Source of the DNA: Asparagopsis taxiformis
Taxonomy: Eukaryota; Rhodophyta; Florideophyceae; Bonnemaisoniales; Bonnemaisoniaceae
NCBI GenBank assembly: GCA_030407315.1
Contig: JALQPE010002063.1
Span: forward strand, 28,580-92,579
Direction: 5' to 3'
DNA length: 64,000 bases
Below the pieces are notes generated by a model. It was not told the origin of the DNA and did no database searches. It was given only the letters and a program-made list of their open reading frames with translations. Positions 55,956 through 64,000 of the stretch are shown here, piece after piece. Within the stretch, counting starts at the first letter, position 1; each line of letters starts with the position of its first letter. The position numbers and the translations under genes are program-made.

Positions 55956-58900
55956 TCAGTTAGCTGGCCAATATTTTCTACCATAGTCGGCAAATATCTC
56001 CTCATCAGCTTCAACGTCTCTGGTCAGAACGACCTTGACAGCATGGGGATTCTTGATATTTGAAGCAAAGTCCGGTTTGTCTATGGCATCGCCTTGTCGA
56101 AACTCGGCTGACTGTGTTCGACTCACCTCGGTCGCTTTCTCCGTTCCGTCAATGACCCGACAATCATTGAGGTAGCTGGTACAATTATAGACCGCTGGAA
56201 CGAGCCAAACCTTCCGAACAGGTGCACCCCTCCCTATGTACGTGGTTTCCAATTCCATGTTGTAGTCCTGGAACCTCTCTCCTGTGCACCCAAATCCTTC
56301 CGGGCCGTACATCACTGATCTCTGCGGTTCCGAGTCTCGAATCTTCGCATAGAAAATCGTCCCATTGTACCAGCCAATGACCGTCCCCTTCTTCAGTTTC
56401 TTCGCCGCGAATACGCCAAACCCACCACCTCTTACCTCCGATTGCGAAACATAGACACCGTAGAATGCGGCATCGGCAGCCAGAATCGCGTCCGGGTCTA
56501 TGCTCCAAAACGAGTGCATGTCCTCGGCCGGCCACTGGTCCATAGGCACCCCGCTCAATCTGTGAAGCATAGACCCGTCCTTCTTCATTGACGCAACGAA
56601 CACAAGCAGATGGTTCGGCAATGCTGTCACAGCAGGTAATCCTTCTGGTGCATCTGAGATGTGCTTCTGACGAAGCCTTGGAGCTTTTCCTGTGACCGGT
56701 ACCGACTCGTCCCCAAGAATACTCTCCACCTCACGCTGCAAGATCCCCCATATCGCCCGGCTTTCACCTCACTGACGAAAGCATGCAGTATCCACTCCTG
56801 CGATGCATCGTGGCACCTTTTTTCCTTCTCACACCCAATGAACCGACGATACGTACCATCCCTCAACGTCATACACGCTATGGCTGTGCTGTACGTTCCC
56901 GAGAAGAAATCCATCACGATATCGTTCTGCTTCGAAAATCGTTCCAGAAGCTCACGAAGAGTGGTCAACGCCTTCTGCTCATGGCGCAGTCGGTTGTTCT
57001 GCCCATCGTATTGAGCTTCACCAGCCGACAACCTCGGAACGTTGTCAATCGCGTTGGTGAACCCAGGGTGCCTCGATATGTCCGGATTGTGCAACCTGTA
57101 ATCCACCATATCGTACGCAGCCATACCCTTCCCCCGCTTATACGCATGGATAACGAAATCGTGCATATTATGCAGTGTGCACGTTTTCGTCGATGGATTG
57201 GACGTAAAGCTGTGTGGTCGGCGAGATAGCACGACTGGAACACTGTCCACAATCATCTTGCCAGGCTCGGCATTTCTGATTGCATCCATCCATGCCACGA
57301 GTTGGCGCACGCTGGAATAGATCAGAGCATGGCCGCCAGGCCGAAGAACTCGAACTATTTCACACGCAACACTCGCCAACTCTTCCGGCTCCAGAATATC
57401 GTACTCCGAGTTTTCTCTGCCGCCTTCCCGCCTCGTGTTGAATGGAGGATCAGTGAGCACAAGCTGAACACTGTCCTCCAACACGCCATCTTCCAGGAAA
57501 CTAATTTTGTCCTCCACCTCTTTGGCTACATCAGTGGCGTCACAATTCACAGTGTGAATGTAACGCCCCATCACAGCTTCCAGCTTGGTGACGTATTCTG
57601 GCTTGGTTTCCTTTCCGACGTCAACGAGCGGTGCTTCTGTAGGCGATACAGTGTCAACCTCCATAGCGTCATCCTCTTCCGCACCTTCTCTTGTTGCTGT
57701 TTCGCTAGCAACCGCCGCATTATCGTCCTCTCCACCACCGCGCTCCAGCCTAGCCTTCTTCCTCTGTGGCTCCAGACTATCCTCTTCTATATCCTCGCTG
57801 CCATTGTTTGGCACTGCTGCGGATATTTCCATCTGCGCAGGTGCACCTTCAAGGATGCCAGGCTCGGGCGTATCCTCAAGACTGTGCAACTCATCCATGG
57901 TCAGAGGAAGCTTTCGTTGCTCTCGGGTTCGCAATAACCAAGCCTTCAGCCTCCTCTGACCATCCAGGGCATGAGACGTGTTCAACTTGGCTCGCATGAA
58001 CGAGTTCAATCCGAACTTGTCAGGAGTGTCGAAAAGCAAGGCTCGAAGTCTCTGCATCAGCTGACCACGCTCGGCGAACACATTCACCTCAGTGACACAT
58101 TGGCGTATCGACAGCAGGAAGGCGCTTGTCAATGATCGCAGCCTTGCATCCACAGCCACTGGAAGGTCGGCACAGAACCCGTTTTCACTGTCTACAGTTT
58201 TCGGGACAATGGTCAGGTTTTTCCGATGCTCCTCGACCGCACAGCCATCAGACCGATTCGGGAGTGACCTGAAGCAAAGGCTCGCGGGATCGAATACCAT
58301 GAACGGCCAGCACATCGATTCAACATCCTCATACCCCAACACTCTTGCCCCGGTATCCCACGCAGCTAACACACGGTCGACAACAAATCCAAGCTGGTTG
58401 GCTTGCGCACTGGATGTTGCAATTCCAACCATTCCACCACCACCAATGGCCCCGGATGTGGCTCTGGCCCGCCTAGATGGCACACTGCCCATCTCCTTAC
58501 TGCGAATAGCCAAGATACACTGGCACATCATAACCATCAGCCTCCTGAACCGCTTCTGGCTAGCCTGCAAAGAATCTTGCATGTCGGATGTAGCGCCGTC
58601 CAGAAAGTACCTGCTCGAAAGCAGTTCGCGGTTCAGTGGAGAGGACAATTCTCCGCGGGGTGTCTTGCCAAACATTTCGACGGCACGAGAACTAGTCACC
58701 CCCACCTGTTTCGGAAACTCAACCATCCTCGGAGAATCACCCATCTCTGCATTGAGTCCCCATGCATGACAAAACATTTGCCACAGACGCAAATCAATCG
58801 AACTCGAATCTTCTGCTCGGTGATACGGCCGAAGCACAGCCAGGATAGACATGCATGAGCTGTACTGCGGTTTACCACTCAGGCTTGAAGCAATTTGGCC

Positions 58901-59431
58901 GCTTGGATCGCAGGATTTGATCCAGCCCAACACATCAGCCATCCTCACAGACGAAATATGAGCGTACTTGTCCTTTCCGTTTTGGACCCAGTACTCGTCT
59001 CTGAGATCAACGGCGATCATCAGATACTCAACAAACATCATGCGCCTTTGCAGGCCTGCAATGTCGTTGGATGTCGTCGCTCTCACACGGTCCAGCACAA
59101 CAGCAGTACTGCTGTTGGTGTCCGCCACGATAGACTCTTCTCGCATAGGAATCGTAACGCCAGGAGGAAAGACGCCCTTCTCCATTCCACGTACAATTGC
59201 CATGCAGCGGTGCGCTCCATCCAATATCTCCAGAACGCCTTCTCGAAACCTGCCAGTCACGGGATGAGCTGTGTCATAACCGCTGTTGCGAATGCTCTCC
59301 ATGAGCGCTTCCACATGACTTGCATCAACATCGCGAATCGATACGAATTTGCTGACTTGATTGGGGTCGATGAACACCCATCCGTCGTGCTTTTCACCGT
59401 GATTGTGGAACGTTCCTTCCATGGCGAACAA
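55956..59431 (-). pseudogene. ParB-like / DNA methyltransferase / SET protein, one frame break
   Basis: The ATG at 59431 starts a 934-residue frame. The ParB-like domain has VFIDPNQVSKF, HVEALMESIRNSGY and LDGAHRCMAIV (D71-R75). The helical region (LAAWDTGARVLGYEDVES) is followed by an acidic/basic linker with RKKARLERGGG. The methyltransferase has LTDPPFNTRR (D661) and VMDFFSGTYST (D841), beta-class order. The frame diverges at 56745 and stops at 56627, while the SET domain continues in another frame to 55956: GGGFGVFAAKKLKKG, VIGWYNGTIFY, SYLNDCRV and EEIFADYG. At the switch the DNA has five G where six would join GRYGG to ILQREVES. One lost G, or recoding, would explain it. It is convergent with the ParB-like/dioxygenase gene at 51167. 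Confidence 0.8.
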
Positions 59432-59935
59432 AGGTAGAGTTTTTAAGAAAGGGATAGTTGGTTGCTGCTTGACCAGGGTGGCGCAAAGCAGAAGTTGGTT
59501 GTTTAAAACAAAGTGTCAGCGAGTGGTAGCACTTCGGTGGCTGTTTCCTTTCCACCCCTGTCCGAACCTTTACAAGATAACTACATCGACTGTTAGCTCA
59601 ATAATCAATGTAATACTAAAGTAATACTCAAAATATTTTTCCATGCAATTTATTGGGCCCCGTAACATCTCTAAGCGTATCTTTGTAGTCCAATCGTATG
59701 CATCCGACATTCACTTCTAGAACGATTATTCACATCAAATTTTATGCTGCAATCAGTTCATGGCAGACATCATCCACACTGACGTGTCAATTTTGTCAAT
59801 TGTCCATTCTATTTCTACACCACCTAAACATCTCTTCTCGACCTTTCCAATCCTCCTAGTATATACTACTCTTTAGCAGAAGGTAACGGTTAGGCTTTCA
59901 CTAATACAACAATTCTATTCCATAGCTATCCCAAC
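59432..59935. other. Divergent promoter region
   Basis: About 500 bp between two divergent starts. A/T-rich. No shared repeat and no motif that can be named. Confidence 0.4.
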
Positions 59936-61295
59936 ATGCTTCCTCTCGCTCCAAACGACGTTATAGAAGTTCAATGGGAACTTCGGCCGTTTGGGAGGAA
60001 ACGAAAAATTGTGTGGTGGTCTGCAATCGTCAAGGAAATTACTCAGGTCAAGACTGAAACAGACCCATTCCTCCATGCATTGCTCGAATACAAAGCTGAA
60101 TATGGTTTCGACTCTACCCTTTCTCAAGTCAAGATTTCAGATCGTAACGAGCTCGTCGACAAGGATTCCGGAAGGGTTCTCCCGTGGCGAAGTGGTGAGC
60201 TTCGCAGTATGGACTCACCTCCATCCCCAGCAGAGAGAGACCCGACTACGGCATTGACCACACTCGCCACCGCCACCGCGGCATCCTTCAAGATTGCACT
60301 GCGGATCAAATGAAGAAGACCGTAGCAGAAATGCTGGCAAGATTGGAAAGCTGGAGTCAGCTGCCAAACATCCTCTACCCCCTCCATTCGATTCCAACAG
60401 TTCCATGACCTCCTCTGCTCTGACTGTATGTAGCATTCTGTTTCAGAAGCTTGGTGTGTACACAGACAAGCCCCTCTCCCTCCGGATGACGAAATCCGAG
60501 CACTCCAGGGGAATGCGACAAACATCGCAAGAAGAAATCAGAGTACAGGCCGACTGCTCCCTTGCTCAATTCCGCACTATTGCCATTCAATGCAAGGCGA
60601 AAGAGAATCGTGACGTTCTCTTCCAGCCGTCCTTTGAGGACATCACCTTTCCCTCTGGAAATGAGTCGGATCTTTCCATCATTTTCCCCACCTTTCAGGC
60701 ACTATGTGACTCCATAGGTACCTCGCAACACGGGTTCCAGAAAATATTGGTGAAGAGCAGGGCGGAACGCGATGGAGGCAGCTCATCGATTGTCCGAATT
60801 TTAGGAAATCTAGTCGACGTTGATTGCTCTCATGATGCTCCTTCTTCCGCATTTCTCGTCGGCTCATCTGCTTACGTCCTGTCCAGCCCAGACCAACGTA
60901 TGACAGTTCTTTGCAGAGACTCCTACGAGTTTGACCACGTCAACAATACATTTTTACATCCCCTATGTCTTAGCCAACTATCACAGTCTAGCATCGTGGA
61001 CTCTTTCCACCTACGTGATAAGGCTACTGTTACCTATGGAGCAACGTTTTCGTTACTGTGGAGACGTATTCAGCGCCGAGCTTGTTACAGCACTTTCCAG
61101 CCTCTATCAACCGCAGAGACGTTTGGTACACTACATCTACGCTTACCTTGCTGTATTTTCAGTGGTACTACTACATGCCAGGAGCTTGAAGACATTGGCT
61201 ATGAGGCTATCTCTCGTCTTGGCTTCAATGCGGATTCAGACAATACCCACCCTCGCTCTCCTCCACCTGCCACCTGCAGTCCTGAGCAAAAATAA
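59936..61295 (+). pseudogene. Unknown protein with Tudor/chromo-like N-terminus, frame-broken
   Basis: The ATG at 59936 (AACATGC) gives a compact beta-rich domain: NDVIEVQWELRPFGRKRK, IVWWSAIVKEITQ, LLEYKAEYGFD, KISDRNEL, RVLPWRSGEL. The spacing and the aromatic WW and YxxxYGF resemble a Tudor/agenet-type barrel; this is inference. The frame ends at 60313. A short helical piece (KKTVAEMLARLESWSQL) is in a second frame. A third frame (60294-61295, no ATG at its head) runs through IVRILGNLVDVDCSHDA and TTCQELEDIGYEAISRLGF to TAA overlapping AATAAA. Three frames in one order suggest two indels or unrecognised introns. It is convergent with the coiled-coil gene at 61561. Confidence 0.4.
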
Positions 61296-61299
61296 TAAA
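61294..61299 (+). terminator. AATAAA polyadenylation-type signal
   Basis: Overlaps the last codon of the 59936-61295 gene. Confidence 0.4.
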
Positions 61300-61560
61300 G
61301 TACATCTATCCGTAGTTATCCTGTTCCTGGGTATTTCATTCTAGAGCTCCTGTGGCCATCAATTTCTAGTAAAGACGGATACCCTCGCCCCTTCCTACTT
61401 CGACTATTCCACTACCTGTCTCTGCGCTATTCCTTCGACTTGACACTATCGTCTGACTGGTTTCCTGATGTCTCGTATCTATCTACTTCCATCTATTACA
61501 AAATTCAACTCAACAGAAATTTTATTTCTTCATTCTTCGTCTACTATACCGAAACCGGTT

Positions 61561-63092
61561 TCATCCGATACTACTCCCCTTCATTCTCGATTTCATCATC
61601 GACAATACCTTCACATATTCTTCATCTCCTCCGTCCTCTTCCATAGACCTGAAGCTCTCCTCCAGCACTGAGTCCCCTCCATCGTCTACATTCAGTTCTT
61701 CATATCTATCACGCGATATAGTCAAAACCTCCTCATTCATAAAACGACTACTCACCCGCTCCCCGGGAAGAAGCAGTTTCACTGCTTCATTGATTTCCCG
61801 GATTTGCGCTCCTCCCACCTCTGCTCCACTTTGAAATTTCAAAATCGTTCGGAACCCGTATGCAAGTATGTAGATGAATTGCAAGGAGTATTCTGAACGT
61901 CGCAGGAACATGTTCTTATCAGAACATTGCGTGTAGGCGACTGCAAAGTTCAGTGCAACCTCTACTAAATTGATCCTCCTAGTCAACAAACCTCTTGTCC
62001 GGTTCTCCAATTATTTGAACTTCGTACTCGACTTTGAATACCATTTCTTTTCGCACAGCAATGAAGTCGCGAAGAATCTTCATATTCTTGTCATCCATTG
62101 CTGCGCGCTCCGCTGCATTCATTTTCCTCTGCGCCGAGTACAGACTTGGAACTGACTCAATGTCCAGCCCACCGTCGTGCAAATGATGCTCCATGCGGAC
62201 TGAACCTTGAAACCCACTGTATAGAACGAATCCAAGATCTCGGATGAACCGGTTTCGCACATGATCTCTGGACTTGTTCATAAACCCGGTCACTGCCGTG
62301 AGTGCCGATTTCGTCACAGTGATGCCTACCTCCTTTCTGTGCAACGGCCCATTGTCACCAACCTTTCTTCGCTTCTGCTTTCGAGCGGCCCCATCACTTC
62401 CCTCGGACGTCCCATGCATTCCATCCATGCGAGCAGAGTCCGTTCCGCGAATTGTCTCCTCAATGGTCCCGGTAGTCACATACCCCCGCGCCCTCCACCG
62501 TTCGATACCTTCCGACGTTCCATTGGAGCTGGAACGGTCTCCTCCCTCTCTGAAAGAATTGTTTTGACACGTATTCTTGATTAAAGAGGTCACAACTTGG
62601 CAGCGCAATTCAATGTGGTTCCGGCCGGCAAGCGTCCTATTGAACACATCCTTTCGCTCATTGCTCTGCCTGGCGAACATCAGCGTATTGATTAGCTGGC
62701 ATCCGTTGAAATGCCCCTCTTATCCACCATTGCCTTCGTGTACGTTGGAACAACAGCACACAGCACAGCACACACCATTTCGAACGTGAACGATTTCTCC
62801 GCATCCTGCGCAATGCGGAGACGTTCCCTGTCCTTCTCAGAGGCGATCTTCTTCGGATGTCCTTGTCCCTGGCTCAGAAGCCCATCGACGATGCCTTGAC
62901 CTCCTGCATATCGGTGTTTAGCATGGAGACAGTCTTGGCGACATTTCCGAGAGTCTCGCGTAATTGAATGGTGCTCTTCTCGACGGCATCCATTTTATCA
63001 CTCAGGGCTTTCAGCTCTGCAGTGATGTTCGAAAAGCCCTCACGCGTTATTTCGGAAAATGCGGCGATGCTCACGGAGGTTTCGGGATTCAT
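61561..63092 (-). pseudogene. Coiled-coil transposon-associated protein, second copy, several frame breaks
   Basis: The ATG at 63092 begins a heptad-rich N-terminus (ITAELKALSDKMDAVEKS, then RETLGNVAKTVSML). Coding then shifts to PKKIASEKDRERLRIAQDAE and CAVLCAVVPTYTKAMVDK, then to the frame starting MFARQSNERKDVFNRTLA (62680-61979), then to 62010-61561. The block RKEVGITVTKSALTAVTGF ... RNRFIRDLGFVLYSGF matches KELKVKVTQKLSDV ... RDRLFGSLGY of the protein at 14049-16333, and RKQKRRKVGD is a basic signal. The order of frames on one strand makes a single decayed gene, or a gene with introns I could not place, the best reading. Function unknown. Confidence 0.55.
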
Positions 63093-63599
63093 GTTGAACT
63101 TGCAATTGGAGTTTGCTAAAAGGAGAAGTGCTTTGAAGGAAGGGTGTCACGCTTAGTACAGCAGTGTTGTAGCAAATATCATTCCAGTGGATGCATCCAT
63201 CCTGTTCTACTCTACATAATAATAATGCTTCTCGGTGCTCCGTAACGGTTATTTTTCATAATTTAGTGGTGGATGGTGCGTATTCTTTCCTTTGCTACCA
63301 CCCACGTCCTGTGAATACCACACCTCGCTACCAGACTGACGTCTCCTACTCGACACTTTCAATGCAAAGATAGATAGGTATAATTTGAAATGCTAAACTC
63401 AACATAATATAGTCTACTCTGTACTTTCTCTCCTTACGGTGAGACAAACGAGATATGTTCAATCTTCCCTATCTTTCTTTCTACAACGTCCTATTCAGCA
63501 TCTAGCTTCCCCGCACCCAACTATCTGTAAAGCACCATCACAATTACTATAGTCGTATTCCACACACCATTCCAATATTTACCTTCACACCTAACACTA
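63093..63599. other. Right flank before the subterminal array, no gene seen
   Basis: Promoter side of the minus-strand coiled-coil gene. Pyrimidine-rich stretches, nothing recognised. Confidence 0.4.
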
Positions 63600-64000
63600 T
63601 GCTCCATATTTCCTCTAAGTCCACTCCACCAGACAGTGCTGTCAACCAATGCACGGTACTACCCGCAGACAATACAATTTGCTATCTACACTACTGTCTA
63701 CAGATTTCCCCAGACAGTGCAGTAATACAATACAATGTACTGCCTCAGACAGTAAAATGTACTGTCTGCACATACTGTCTGGCGGCAACACTTCCAGACA
63801 GTAAAATTTACTGTTCTGGACAGTAAATTTTACTGTTTTTGGTACTGTCCAGATTTCGTGCCAGTTTACTGCTGCAGCAGTATTCTGAAATTTCCAGACA
63901 GTAAATTTTACTGTCTCCGCGCACTGTCTTGGCCAGACAGTAATTTTTACTGTCTCAGACAGTAAATTTACTGTCTTTTTTTCATTCCCAACACCGTAGG
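63600..64000 (-). repeat. Right subterminal ACAGT/ACTGT array and terminal inverted repeat
   Basis: More than fifteen ACAGT or ACTGT motifs, many paired as ACAGTAAATTTACTGT palindromes. The last 12 bases CAACACCGTAGG mirror the left terminus apart from the final base. Confidence 0.7.

Larger units (their letters stand above)
39261..64000 (+). mobile_element. Large CACTA-like transposon with chromatin-modifier cargo (copy 3)
   Basis: The left end CACTACGGTGTTG is at 39261. The right end CAACACCGTAGG closes the window and is the inverse of CCTACGGTGTTG. Both ends carry subterminal ACAGT/ACTGT arrays sharing the phrase ACTGTCTGAGACAGTAAAAA. Between them are a full transposase and at least five other genes. 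Linkage of the first ParB-like/dioxygenase gene is supported by the deleted copy at 29389. Inclusion of the genes right of 51000 rests only on the outer termini; nested insertions are possible. The last bases and target duplication lie beyond the window. Confidence 0.55.

Noticed and set aside
1..64000. Bacterial or phage origin, suggested by ParB-like and DPPY methyltransferase motifs
   Set aside because: SET domains, Plavaka and CACTA-type transposases, Kozak-type starts, AATAAA signals and absence of operons or ribosome-binding sites point to a eukaryotic nuclear genome.

Overview
The window looks like a repeat-rich, gene-poor nuclear region of an intron-poor eukaryote. Several very long uninterrupted reading frames start in good Kozak contexts and end near AATAAA signals. 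The transposases belong to eukaryotic DNA-transposon groups, SET domains occur in multidomain proteins, and satellites and fold-back repeats fill the gaps. An alga, perhaps a red alga, would fit, but the sequence alone does not fix the lineage. I saw no tRNA, rRNA, CRISPR array or housekeeping gene. Almost everything is mobile DNA or cargo of mobile DNA.

Layout. 1-3125 (minus): a protein with a decayed ParB-like region, an amino-type DNA methyltransferase and a SET domain, running off the left edge and broken by one stop. 3502-3882: fold-back element. 4429-4788 (plus): ParB-like gene cut by a CACTA-type transposon end at 4789; that transposon copy is itself cut at 8371. 8372-10321: tandem repeats and a palindrome. 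10923-13971 (plus): Plavaka/KDZ-like transposase, convergent with a coiled-coil protein (14049-16333, minus) whose two halves meet at an A-AAA-AAG run. 16566-20716: a 4.15-kb unit with ~182-bp inverted repeats around one intact methyltransferase-SET gene. 21838-22880 and 27452-27975: satellite copies around an intact ParB-like/2-oxoglutarate dioxygenase gene (23219-27013). 28300-29388: G-rich, no clear gene. 29389-34330: a shrunken CACTA-type copy. 33146-38050: fold-back hairpins and a 172-bp satellite. 38367-39130: unknown gene fragment split by palindromes.

39261-64000 reads as one large CACTA-like element of about 24.7 kb. It has a left terminus at 39261, a matching inverted terminus at the right edge, and subterminal ACAGT arrays at both ends. 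Between them lie a small conserved frame, a full transposase (41834-45637), two ParB-like/dioxygenase genes, a ParB-like/methyltransferase/SET gene, a possible Tudor-like gene and a coiled-coil gene. The copy at 29389 independently links the same terminus and leader to the ParB-like/dioxygenase gene, so at least that cargo belongs to the element.

The common theme is a mobile set of chromatin functions: a beta-class amino DNA methyltransferase fused to SET (a possible writer of DNA and protein methylation) and Fe(II)/2-oxoglutarate dioxygenases (a possible oxidiser or eraser), both attached to a ParB/Srx-like module with a D-G-x-H-R motif. Target base, target lysine and dioxygenase substrate are not known from sequence. 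Many copies carry a single stop or frame break, so several are probably decaying. The methyltransferase-SET gene at 16994-20185, the dioxygenase gene at 23219-27013 and the transposase at 41834-45637 are intact.
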